Shown here piece after piece: positions 12,566-22,784 of a DNA stretch of 64,000 nt; position 1 is the first letter of the stretch, and each line of letters begins with the position of its first letter. The translations under genes were made by a program, and so were the position numbers. Source of the stretch: Magicicada septendecula. Its lineage: Eukaryota > Arthropoda > Insecta > Hemiptera > Cicadidae. Under the pieces are notes generated by a model that was not told the origin of the DNA, made no database searches, and saw nothing but the letters and a program-made list of their open reading frames with translations. The stretch lies in NCBI GenBank assembly GCA_034769895.1, contig CM068373.1:19015967-19079966 (forward strand), in the 5' to 3' direction.

Positions 12566-12634
12566 AAACTTCTATACAAGGAAGGTCTGACATCAAATAC
12601 AGACGTTGAAAACGAAGAAATGCAATTAATTGAG
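12566..12634 (+). CDS. Candidate internal exon of an unidentified host gene
   Basis: Sixty-nine bases lie between a strong acceptor (TTTTTTACAG ending at 12565) and a good donor (GAG/GTAAAA). They read as 23 codons without a stop, beginning KLLYKEGLTSNTDVENEE and ending IE. Both borders are phase 0. The base and codon use is less AT-skewed than the flanks. It could join in phase to the exon starting at 39205 if that exon extends upstream of its ATG, which would place all intervening elements inside one intron. That link is inference; no other exon was found between. Confidence 0.4.
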
Positions 12635-12891
12635 GTAAAATATTTAATAAATACAAACATGTTTTAACTAATAATAAATCAGTCGATGTTTAGAGTTCCA
12701 GATGCGATAGCAATAGGTTATAAAAAAGAAGTGTATTTAGAAACAATTAATTGTATCTGGTATCCGGTTTTATAGAGCAAACCAAATATAGTTGTGTATC
12801 ATCAGACATTAACTAGTAGAGTAGAAATTAACTGGTAGCGGTATTAACACTTTGATCAGTGACAACTCGGTTAATGTGTTATGTCTTTGAT

Positions 12892-13097
12892 TGTGAAAGT
12901 GTGGAAAGAAGAAATATAAGAGTTTACACTGTATAATAAAGTTTATTAACCCATACACAAATACATACTAAATACGCAGTGCTACGGTGCGTGCATCACT
13001 TATGGCGTCTTACTACAAACTAAAAACTAACAAACTTATACATGCTTACGCGCATTACATATATTGTACAATATAAATGTATTACATATATTCAACA
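12892..13097 (-). repeat. Copia 3' LTR
   Basis: 206 bp, TG...CA, nearly identical to 25645-25849. AATAAA-like signals lie near 12940. The TTGAT duplication is immediately outside. Confidence 0.92.
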
Positions 13098-13107
13098 CGC
13101 CTCCTTA
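13098..13107 (-). promoter_or_regulatory. Copia polypurine tract
   Basis: On the minus strand TAAGGAGGCG directly precedes the 3' LTR. This is the expected place and composition for the plus-strand primer of reverse transcription. Confidence 0.65.
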
Positions 13108-13156
13108 CATTTATATTGTATTTACAAATTCAATTTTACAAATACACATTTCAAGT

Positions 13157-14324
13157 TCAACTTTTCAAGTTCAGCATAGTTCGAAATCTCTCAAACTTTT
13201 CTTTACACAATGACTTTGTAAATATATCAGCAATATTATCATCAGAATTTACCTTTACAACATTAATCATATTTTCTTTTATACATTCGTGTACATAATG
13301 GTAATGAACTTCAATATGTTTAGAATTTTTCGTAAAACTTCCATACTTTGCTAAATTTATCGCTCCCGAATTATCTTCAAAAATATTAATCGGTTTTTCT
13401 AAAGTTACATTAAACAATTTTAGCAATTCTTTCACAAATTTCAATTCACTCACAGCTTCCGACAATGCTACATACTCTGCATATGTCGAAGCCTTTGTTA
13501 CACACTTTTGTTTTCTCGACTTCCAATAAATTACATTACCAAATAATCGAATTACATAACCAGTTGTGGATTTTCTGTCCAAATGGTCACCAGCCCAATC
13601 GGCATCAACATAACAATCTATAATTTCAGAATTATCATGTCTTTTATAAGTCAATTTTAAATCTTTCGTTAAATACAAGTACTTTAATATTCGCAAAGCT
13701 ATTTAAAGTGTGTTTCATTATAACAATTCTGATATCTACTTAAATAATTTACACTAAAGCTTATATCAGGCCTTGTAGCTGAGCTTATATATAATAATGC
13801 ACCAATTAAATTTCTATATTGAATATTCCTTCCACAAATATCAGACTTTTCAACTTTTAAATTTACCTCCATAGGTGTATTATACATCTTACTGTTTTCT
13901 AAATTATACTTTCTTACTAATGACTCAATATATTTTGTTTGACTTAATTTTATTTCACATTTACGGAACTCATATTCTACGGTAATACCAAGATATTCTG
14001 TAATTTTACCAAGATCTTTCATTTTGAATTTTTCTGATACAAGTTTCTTAATATTTTGCATTTTATCTTTGTTACGTCCACAAATTAATAAATCATCCAC
14101 AAATATTAATAAATAAATAGTATCTTTTCCATTTCCAAAAGTATATAAACAATAATCTAAATTACTTTTCTTAACACCCAGACTTATTAAAAATTTATCA
14201 AGACATTCATACCAAGCTCTGGGACTTTCCTTTAAACCATACAAAGCTTTTATTAACGTACACACTCTATTTGTGCCATCCTCATAACCTTTTGGTTGAT
14301 GGACATATACCTCAGAACTTACTT
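13157..14324 (-). pseudogene. Copia pol, downstream part: reverse transcriptase end and RNase H
   Basis: This holds the part of RT after the insertion: the VHQP and LYGLKESPRAWYE blocks, then the FVDDLLICG catalytic box, in the frame ending near 13699. RNase H follows from 13696 in a different frame, with DADWAGD, RKSTTGY and an ASTYAEYVALSEA block. The frame change at about 13697 is an indel. The upstream border at 14324 is the edge of the inserted LTR element, and the missing N-terminal part is at 22785-24792. Confidence 0.9.
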
Positions 14325-14928
14325 TGTAACTCTACGAATTAATTACAAAAGTATAATTATATTTATCTCTTACCTTCGGGTTTTTTACTCCAAGGGTCGT
14401 TCAGACGAAACTGCTGCAAAAAGGATTATTTGGATTTGATATGGGCAAAGATCAAATACACCGTTTGTGCTAACACATTGCCTCTGATTTATTATTCAAA
14501 AATAACTACTTCGTCTCTCTTTCATAACATTTAGAGCAAATACTTCTGTGGGTAGAAGCCATAACTTGATAAGTCGACTTTTTCTAATTTTACAGGAGAG
14601 CAGTTTTAAGTTAGAATTGCTATGGTAAATCCAAATTTGAACCAAATTTATTAACTTAATGGTTTTCTTGCAGCTTAAATTATAAACTTTTAATGTCATA
14701 AAAATGAGATGAAAAGAACAATGCATCAAATGAGATATTTACGATTTTATAACTTAACAAGTTTTGCCATCTTTAAAAATAAATATATTCTTAATAGTAA
14801 AAACAGGAAAAATAATAACTTTTTCCTACAAAATATGAAAAACTTTTATTGGAACAATAGTAACTTAATATTATGGAACAATAGTATCTTGATAATTAAT
14901 GATCAGTCTTAGTATTACTCTCGGTGGT

Positions 14929-16532
14929 TTAGTCGCAGCCTTCATCCTCAGAATCGTCTTCATCACCCAGCTCGTCAAACTCCCGAGCTTGTGCACTAGT
15001 TGGTAGGTTTTTGTAGAACCTGTGACAGTCTTTGTCTATTAGGTCAAGTATTGACAGAAGATCCCTTTTTTTCTTCGGATTTATTCCTAGCACCCTCGAA
15101 TACGAGCTCGGAACTTGCAGACTTTCTGTAGAAATCCTCCTGCCTTTTCTGTCCCTGATCAGGTTAAGTACACGAAATTGTGAGAAAGGATTTAGATCGT
15201 ATTTGAAATAAACAATCCCAAACTCCTTTGTGTATCTCAACCATTTAATTTGATGCCAATTTACTGGATTTTTTTCTGTGTCCTTGGTTCGATGCACCAA
15301 AACGTTGTTTTTCAAAAGTACAGAGAATGCCTTAAAATCTTTGAAAAACATTTCAATCACCTTAAACCTTTTTTTCCCTTTTAGGGATCTCACAAATTGA
15401 CACCAGTCACGAGGTACCATAATCCTTAGGTTTTCTTCATTATTTGTTGATGATCCAGACGATACCAAACGTTTTTTTGAACGTTCAATCCTGGCATGGT
15501 CACCGTCACATTCCAGGCGTGTATGACCTGGTAAAAGGAACTTCTGGTCTACAACTTGGAGAGAATCTTTTTTTATATAAAGCATACATAAACATGACTG
15601 CAATGTTAATATTGCGGTTCTGACCGCCACATGTGTCAGAGTATGTAATAAGTTGTTCAGTACTATCAGGAAGATCCAAAATCTTTTTTAAAATGGAGGA
15701 GCCAATTTGCTCAGAACCTCTCCCTCCCTCAAGTTCACTCCACATGTAACACTCTGATGATTCATCACTTGCACAATCACGGATTGTAAGGTTATACATC
15801 GATAGTAACCTTTTGTAGTATGCTATGTTAGATGTAAGAAAAGGCACTGGAAGTACCTGCTGTAGATCAAACACCAAAACTCGTTGATAGTCAGTAGTTT
15901 TAGCACTAGCCTTGTCTTCTCGTTTTCTATCATAACCTTCCTGTGCTTCTAAAACATGTGATTTGTAGCAGTCGTCAATTGCATCACGGTCTTGTTTATT
16001 TGAAGCGGACCTCTTACTAACATTAAATGCATCACAAGTTTTGCATGTACAATATACAGTTGCTTAAACTTGTACCCTGTAGTATTGAAAGTTTTCCTAA
16101 AAACGTCATAACAGGCAGATTTGTCATGGCCATTTTTAACTCGCATTTCTAAGTACTCCTTATACATCTTGTTCACAGTCAAGTGGCTTGGTAGGAAGAT
16201 TCTTTTTGATGAACTGTCTCGTCTTGCATAGTGGCTTTCATGTTGGATATGTATTAATGAATTCATAGATAGCATTTACTTCATCCTCACTGGTTTTGTT
16301 AACTGTTTCATGTCTTCCTCTCATATCGTGATCAATAATTCCAAAAGGAGCAGCTCTAAGCTTTTCTACTAGAACATCCACTTTTCCTCTTGTGATTCCA
16401 TACACACGCATAAACATAGTTTTACACACACTTACTTTTTTGGCGTCAATAATTAAATAGTATAATACTGGTAACTACCCTATTATGAGTTTCATTACTC
16501 TTTCCTTTACCACATTCACAAGTCCATGTCAT
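14929..16532 (-). pseudogene. Transposase-like protein with DDE-type motifs (DUF7869-like)
   Basis: Probable catalytic protein of the surrounding element. On the minus strand an ATG at 16532 opens MTWTCECGKGKSNETHN, a small CxC segment, possibly a first exon. Continuous similarity then runs through VYGITRGKVDVLVEKLRAAP, KMYKEYL, VFDLQQVLPVP, YMWSELEGGRGSEQI, YSDTCGGQNRN and PGHTRLECDGDHARIER. The Asp of FDLQQ, the Asp of YSDTCGG and the acidic cluster of LECDGD are plausible metal ligands; this is inference. At least three frame changes (near 16250, 16040-15950 and 15540) break it. The carboxyl end is acidic (DELGDEDDSEDEG). I recognise the family only as an uncharacterised one common in insects and cannot assign a named superfamily. 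Confidence 0.7.
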
Positions 16533-16639
16533 TTTAAACAACTTTAGCAACTAATTTCAACTTCAAAACACAAAAGCATGGTGATGCTGCACAAGATATC
16601 AGCTGACAGTACGTTTATTAACAAAATACATGTTATTAC

Positions 16640-17159
16640 AAAGTGGCAAAACATGATAAGTATTCATATCAGGTTTGCCAATAGCTGTACATAAGCTAAA
16701 TGAATGTTGTTTTTCAGAAGTCAAAACGTGATATGTAAACTTATCATGTTATGTCATCTTTGTGAATTTTAAAATAATATACATTTGTGATCATGTTTAA
16801 ACATGGTATGTCAACATATCAAGTTTTGACATCTTATAAAACATAAATAATATGATCTTTTCAAAGATGTTAAAAGTGGATATCCTGACATGTCAAGTTT
16901 TGCCATCTTATAAATATGTAAATATTGAGTAAAATGCTTGCAGTAAAGGTTGTTATGACCTACATATCAAGTTATGGCAACTTATACTATTACAAAAATT
17001 GACTTATCAGGTTTGGGCCAGCTTCACTACGTCACTATTAGTGGGAATTTTACTTATCTGGTTTTACCATCTTGTAGATCTCAACGAGACAAATCAGCTG
17101 TGCTAATAACTCAATTTTGATAAAAAGTCGACTTATCAAGTTATGGCTTCTACCCACAG
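16640..17159. repeat. Subterminal repeat array of the DNA transposon
   Basis: Degenerate copies of a motif close to TTATCAAGTTNTGSCATCTT occur at about 16666-16680, 16740-16760, 16816-16837, 16890-16914, 16963-16986, 17003-17024, 17053-17077 and in the terminal repeat itself at 17132-17155. An inverted copy lies at 16644-16660. The opposite end has a copy at about 14751-14775 besides the terminus. Such arrays are usually transposase binding sites. Confidence 0.75.
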
Positions 17160-18008
17160 ACTTGTAGAAGGAGCAACAATTTGTGAAATCAAATTTAGTA
17201 ATAAAATATTTCTTAATTAACTAGCTTATTACAACTATGGTATACCACAACTATTTACTATCTGCAATGAACCAATACGTGCTTTAGCTACACACTCACA
17301 CACATTCGTTCTTTGATTTTATCGTTCTATTTAAACCCCACTTCGAGATCTCTGATGTACATCTTAGATTTATATTTATTTATGTTGAATTATACTCTGG
17401 GGAAAAGAGGTAAAATAATCTTGTTTAAAACTCAGTTAATACTTAACGTCTGAAGAACTCCGCTGTTTTGCACCTCTGCTGTGAATGCACTGTTTAACAC
17501 ACCATAATTTAGTTTTGACACTGTTTACCCGCGGTACTGTTATTGCTTATTTCAAATTAAGTTGATGCGCCACTATTACTTTAGTTCACTTTAAAATAGC
17601 ATTTAGTTTTGTTTTGTCGGCCGACATATATTTTCGAACACTTAGCTCGCTTAGGTTGGCCGCGCGTTATACAGTTTTTTGTATTAGTTTTAGTATTTTC
17701 AAAGATAGGCCTACTCTTAACTGCGGCCTATCTTACACCCGAGGCCACTATGTAATTTTTATCTGCACTGTATGCTGCTTATTACCACTCTCTCTGATGA
17801 CACACAGCAGACTGGAGACTGTCACAAGGCTGCTGCTATGGGATTGCGCAATGCGTCTGGCAATTGTTTTGACTGACTGTGTGTATGTTGCATTGCTGTA
17901 CTGGAGGCTCCTTACAGGTGAAATCTGGCAATTTGGAAAGTGCTTAAAATGATGATTTGAATTAATATGAAATTAAACTGGGGTGGCTCACAATTCCGTA
18001 CCGTTACA

Positions 18009-18020
18009 ATACCCCCCCAA
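18009..18020 (-). promoter_or_regulatory. Polypurine tract of the gag-only element
   Basis: On the minus strand TTGGGGGGGTAT directly precedes the 3' LTR. Confidence 0.75.
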
Positions 18021-20124
18021 TAAGAGGTTGAAGGCCGAAGCGTTCAAACTCTTATTGCCTAAACCTAAGAGGATCAGTGAGGATATGGCGCCGCAACCCC
18101 CCTGAACACTCTATGACATCATGGGTTCTTACCCCCCTAGTCTGGCGACTGCGACAGCACCCATCCGATCTTACTGGACTTCTCTATTCGAGATCCCAAC
18201 ACCAAAAAATCGAACAGATACCCGACCCAGTATCGCCTGACTTTAAAACATGTAATTAAAAAAACGACAAGCGGCCTTCCATCACTCCATATCCCACAAC
18301 TGATTTGTTTCCTCTTAGCCGTACTGGTTCATTGACAACGTACTGGCTCATTTTATATTATAGACCCTAAAGAATAATATTAATAAAACAATATTGGTTT
18401 ACAATGATACACATAAATTCCAGTTAAATTGAATAATATTCCCCATACAATGTTGCCCATCCAAAATAACACCTTAATTACACTAAATGACATTAACTCC
18501 ATTTATACTTAGCTACTATAAAAAATTTTTTTTTTTTTTTTATATATACCCTCCTTTTAATCCCTTAACCCCTGATACCCGTTACATTTTAATGTGGTCT
18601 GCACGAGGCTTCTTGGCCTTTTTCAGCCTCATCCTCGCCGTAACCCACATCTCCCTCGTGACCTGTAACTGGGTCACCGCCCATCCACACTCACTATTAC
18701 CCCCCCTAGACTGTGGCGGCTAGTTGCTTTCACAAGGACTGATGCGGAAGGGGTGGACATTTTTTTCTTTTATTCCACCCCATCCTTGCTTCGGCGTTGC
18801 AATAAAATTCGGTATACATATAACCTACTATTCTTTTTATATTATACACCCCTAATGGACTACCACCCCTATCTGGGTGAAAATAGACCTGTTCCAAAAT
18901 TTGGTAGATTCCCCAAAAAATAACCCCCCTACTAAATATAACAAACCACCGGGTTGACAAAATAAAACAAACCACAAGCCGGTTATATCAAGTAAAATTT
19001 ATGATTTGCCACAATTAACTACTTTCACGGTCAGGGTCCGGTGAGGTCATGACCGCACTTAGGTGGGGAATCTACAGTTAAAACATAAAATCTAGATTAG
19101 CATTGATACAAGTTACTTGGACAGTAATATACACATCTTATTTTCCAGACACTATCTCATCCTGAACATTTTCCATCAGTTGTCAGTGTTAAATAAATGT
19201 TTTAATCATTATTGGCATCAATTAGCATTTAATTTATAATTCCAATTTGAATTTAAATGAAAATAAAGTTAAGTTCATTGTTAAAAATCATTGTTTCTAT
19301 TAATTTTATTACTAAATTAGTTTAGTTGTATTTAATTTACTTTAATTAATTCAATTAATCTCAAAAGTTACAGTAATTGCCTCATTATTTTGTCTGTAAA
19401 AAAAAATTTAATTTCAATTCTTTTCTATCACAATAAGGTTTTACTCAAGATACTGGTTCAGCAGACTACAACGTTTTTTGTTATTGTCACCCAGCATGAC
19501 TACAGACATTAGTCTCAACATACCACACCTGTTTATATAAACACTAGTTTGCAAGACTTGTTTAGTAACCACAGTTATAAACATTCTCAGTTTCAGCATT
19601 CATGGTTACATCATACACTGGCATATATACTTCCTGCAAAATTTTCCTTTTATAAATCTTTTAATGTTAACATATTTATCAAAATCTATTTGTTGCAATT
19701 CGAACCAAATATAATTTTAATTCACCTTTCAATTATTATTACCTTTTAATTACAGTTTCTATTTAATACTATTATCTCAATACCATTATTATTATTATTA
19801 CACTCTTTTCACACCTGTAAGCATTTTATTCTATCTGATTAGTATTATGAACTTTATACTTACAATACACATTCCACCTATTGACATGAATACAAAATAC
19901 ACACCACACACACACCAATACCTCCGTGTAACCTCTGAAACATTTAACAACAATGTTATTTCATACAAACCATTCAACATTTTATAATACATACAATTAA
20001 TTTCACTACACATGTATTTACAACTCTTCAACAATAATTATTCATTTGTGTCACACTTCAATATCAAAAATCAGCTAGGTCATTACCCTATATTAACATA
20101 TTTAAAATTGTTCACTTATGAATT
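18021..20124 (-). other. Internal non-coding part of the gag-only element
   Basis: This is where pol should lie in an autonomous element, but only short chance frames are present. The part nearest the 3' LTR (18030-18960) is C-rich on the + strand and contains a poly-T run at 18522-18541. The rest is AT-rich. No remnant of an RT or integrase motif was recognised, so the region appears replaced or never coding rather than merely decayed. Confidence 0.6.
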
Positions 20125-20550
20125 TCAACCTCCATCGTCAAAAATTAATCGGGGTTTCAAATAACAATTTTGAATTTTATTTACATTCCGTATACGGTTA
20201 TCTTGTGTTTTGTAACCATACAATTTCTGTTTATTCATTTTACCATAATAATCATATACTAAGTCAACATTGAGTACATCGGTTAAGTCTCCATCAGTAA
20301 TATTCATTATCAAGTCAGTTATTTTTTCATCATAAGGTAAATTATTATTGTTTGAACATGTATCATCAAAATAATCTTCATTCTCTATTTTAACAGGTAA
20401 GTATTTCATCTCTAACATCTCTTTCAACTCATTATAATTTCTCATTAGTTTATATAATTCTATCTCTTTGTCAATACATAATTCTCCATTTAAATCTCTC
20501 TCATCATAATGCCATATCACGCTTTCTCTCATTCCATGCAGAGGGTACAA
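20125..20550 (-). pseudogene. C-terminal continuation of the gag-like ORF in a shifted frame
   Basis: This 141-residue frame overlaps the end of the upstream gag-like ORF. It continues a charged, Asn/Asp-rich protein with YKLMRNYNELKEMLEMKY and a closing KPRLIFDDGG. No zinc knuckle, protease or RT motif is present. Either a single-base indel in this copy or programmed frameshifting near 20504-20550 links the two; the sequence alone does not decide. The function is unknown beyond probable Gag. Confidence 0.5.
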
Positions 20551-21547
20551 AATTATTCAACAAAAATAAACAACTCAAATCTTTCACTAATAAGGGTCTC
20601 TTGCCCTCCAATACTAACAATTTTGAACACTCTGGTTCATCACAAATAAGGGGAAAATTTACTCTCTGCCCTACACATTCATCTACTCTTTCTTTCCATT
20701 CTTTTTCTAATTCAACAACACTAATTATTACTCCATTACAACTTATCATTTTCTCACTCTCACTTACTGTTTCACTATCTATTTTCAGCATATCACTCTC
20801 TGATACCACATTCTTAATTATATCATCATTTTCATCATTATTTCTCTCACTTGTTACTTTTTTATTGTCATTATTACTATTACTTTTAATCTGTTCTCCT
20901 ATTGACTCTATTATTTGTTCTTTAAATGTATTGAAACATTCATTCGTCTCATTTAAACGTTTCTTAATATTGTCTTCTAACTTAACACTCTGTTGTTTCA
21001 TATCATATAAACGCTCATCAAATTTTGTATTCATTTCACATAAACGCTTATCAAATTTTTGGTCAATATTATTTATATCGCCCTTTAACTCATGGAACTT
21101 AACATCACTTGCATCAAAACGACTATTTATAATATCAAATTTACTATTCTGTACATTGAATTTAGCGTCCGAGTCACTCTTCTGTTCATCCAATTTCGCG
21201 TTAAAACTACTCAAGTTATCAGATATTGTTTTCATGAAATTACACATATCTTCCATTGACAACTGTTTAATTCGTGTTGTCGTTGGGGTAGATTGTGCTA
21301 CTACATTTTTGTCAGTGAAGCTGACTTCATTATTAATTTTATTTTCCCTATTCAATTTTGGGGTTATTTGGATCCCCGAATCATCTGTATTATTTATTTC
21401 ATTTGTAATATCTGGTTTTATTTTATTGTCCTGACTCCCATCTGGAGTCGAGTGGACCTCAATATTATGCATAATGGCCGATTCATCAAAATTGTCAACA
21501 TTAGTTACTTCATTGGCATCGTCATTATTCGCTGCCATTTTATACAA
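20504..21547 (-). CDS. Gag-like coiled-coil protein of the LTR element
   Basis: 347 residues from an ATG 150 bases after the primer site (an in-frame M a few residues on, MAANNDDANEV, is an equally good start). The N-terminus is acidic and Asn-rich. Residues about 100-200 hold regularly spaced KFD and RFD repeats (NAKLDEQ, NVQNSKFD, INSRFDASDVKFHELKGD, KRLCEMNTKFDERLYDMK), predicted to form a long coiled coil. Structural Gag proteins of insect LTR elements often carry such coiled coils, which is the main reason for this call. The C-terminal part (VELEEWKERVDECVGQ-like, then FLLNNF) may be capsid-like. No nucleocapsid zinc knuckle is seen. It is the only long open frame in the element and is intact to a frame change near 20504. 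Confidence 0.6.
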   Translation of the reverse strand: MYKMAANNDDANEVTNVDNFDESAIMHNIEVHSTPDGSQDNKIKPDITNEINNTDDSGIQITPKLNRENKINNEVSFTDKNVVAQSTPTTTRIKQLSMEDMCNFMKTISDNLSSFNAKLDEQKSDSDAKFNVQNSKFDIINSRFDASDVKFHELKGDINNIDQKFDKRLCEMNTKFDERLYDMKQQSVKLEDNIKKRLNETNECFNTFKEQIIESIGEQIKSNSNNDNKKVTSERNNDENDDIIKNVVSESDMLKIDSETVSESEKMISCNGVIISVVELEKEWKERVDECVGQRVNFPLICDEPECSKLLVLEGKRPLLVKDLSCLFLLNNFVPSAWNERKRDMAL

Positions 21548-21696
21548 GTTTATATAATGTTACACAAGAATATTAATCTTATCCACTATTGACTTAACCC
21601 TTTTTATATTTAATTTACCAAAGCGTCCTCCCTCTCAAATAACCCTTTCTGCAGCTTAATTAGGTCTGGCGAATATAGGTTGTAACCTATACTCGC

Positions 21697-21714
21697 GTCC
21701 CTGTTCGGGCGCCA
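21697..21714 (-). promoter_or_regulatory. Primer-binding site for tRNA-Lys
   Basis: On the minus strand TGGCGCCCGAACAGGGAC, 18 bases complementary to the 3' end of tRNA-Lys(UUU), starting two bases after the 5' LTR. Known users of the Lys primer include several insect Gypsy-group elements. Confidence 0.93.
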
Positions 21715-21716
21715 AA

Positions 21717-22784
21717 TGTAACTCTACGAATTAATTACAAAAGTATAATTATATTTATCTCTTACCTTCGGGTTTTTTACTCCAAGGGTCGTTCAGACGA
21801 AACTGCTGCAAAAAGGATTATTTGGATTTGATATGGGCAAAGATCAAATACACCGTTTGTGCTAACACATTGCCTCTGATTTATTATTCAAAAATAACTA
21901 CTTCGTCTCTCTTTCATAACATTTAGAGCAAATACTTGTAGAAGGAGCAACAATTTGTGAAATCAAATTTAGTAATAAAATATTTCTTAATTAACTAGCT
22001 TATTACAACTATGGTATACCACAACTATTTACTATCTGCAATGAACCAATACGTGCTTTAGCTACACACTCACACACATTCGTTCTTTGATTTTATCGTT
22101 CTATTTAAACCCCACTTCGAGATCTCTGATGTACATCTTAGATTTATATTTATTTATGTTGAATTATACTCTGGGGAAAAAAAAGGTAAAATAATCTTGT
22201 TTAAAACTCAGTTAATACTTAACGTCTGAAGAACTCCGCTGTTTTGCACCTCTGCTGTGAATGCACTGTTTAACACACCATAATTTAGTTTTGACACTGT
22301 TTACCCGCGGTACTGTTATTGCTTATTTCAAATTAAGTTGATGCGCCACTATTACTTTAGTTCACTTTAAAATAGCATTTAGTTTTGTTTTGTCGGCCGA
22401 CATATATTTTCGAACACTTAGCTCGCTTAGGTTGGCCGCGCGTTATACAGTTTTTTGTATTAGTTTTAGTATTTTCAAAGATAGGCCTACTCTTAACTGC
22501 GGCCTATCTTACACCCGAGGCCACTATGTAATTTTTATCTGCACTGTATGCTGCTTATTACCACTCTCTCTGATGACACACAGCAGACTGGAGACTGTCA
22601 CAAGGCTGCTGCTATGGGATTGCGCAATGCGTCTGGCAATTGTTTTGACTGACTGTGTGTATGTTGCATTGCTGTACTGGAGGCTCCTTACAGGTGAAGT
22701 CTGGCAATTTGGAAAGTGCTTAAAATGATGATTTGAATTAATATGAAATTAAACTGGGGTGGCTCACAATTCCGTACCGTTACA
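21717..22784 (-). repeat. 5' LTR of the gag-only element, intact
   Basis: 1068 bp, TG...CA. On the minus strand it begins TGTAACGGTACGG followed by AGCCACCCCA. The same AGCCACCCCA lies just inside the start of the ~3 kb LTR at 1980, suggesting distant relatedness of the two LTR families (inference). It provides the reference that reveals the DNA transposon in the other LTR. Confidence 0.93.

Larger units (their letters stand above)
14546..17159 (-). mobile_element. DNA transposon with DUF7869-like transposase, superfamily uncertain
   Basis: The ends are inverted repeats starting CTGTGGGTAGAAGCCATAAC and running on through TTGATAAGTCGAC, about 33 bp and almost perfect. Comparison with the intact LTR copy shows a 4-bp target duplication ACTT (14542-14545 and 17160-17163); a 2-bp duplication CT with ends TCTGTGGG cannot be excluded. 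Length is 2614 bp. A frameshifted transposase lies on the minus strand. The end behind the transposase start carries a series of short repeats related to the termini. Confidence 0.88.
14325..18008 (-). repeat. 3' LTR of the gag-only element, split by a DNA transposon
   Basis: Segments 14325-14545 and 17164-18008 together match the intact LTR at 21717-22784; 14546-17159 is foreign. The 112-residue open frame at 17614-17952 recurs in the other LTR (22390-22728) and is a chance frame of the repeat, not a gene. Confidence 0.92.
14325..22784 (-). mobile_element. Gag-only LTR retrotransposon (non-autonomous), Gypsy-like by target duplication and primer
   Basis: It is flanked by a 4-bp duplication ACTT (14321-14324 and 22785-22788), and both LTRs are TG...CA. 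The 5' LTR is 21717-22784 (1068 bp). The 3' LTR is 14325-18008, which is 1066 bp once the nested DNA transposon and its duplication are subtracted. The two LTRs differ at only a few sites, chiefly an AGAGG/AAAAAGG change and one A/G near 17924/22700, so it is much younger than the host copia. A primer site and a purine tract are present. No protease, RT, RNase H or integrase frame exists between them. Confidence 0.92.

Noticed and set aside
17614..17952. 112-residue ORF repeated identically at 22390-22728
   Set aside because: Both copies lie in the two LTRs of the same element; the repeat explains the duplication, there is no recognisable domain, and the ORF runs against the element's transcription.
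20601..21434. 277-residue ORF on + with Ser/Leu-rich hydrophobic content
   Set aside because: Exact antisense of the gag-like ORF on the minus strand.
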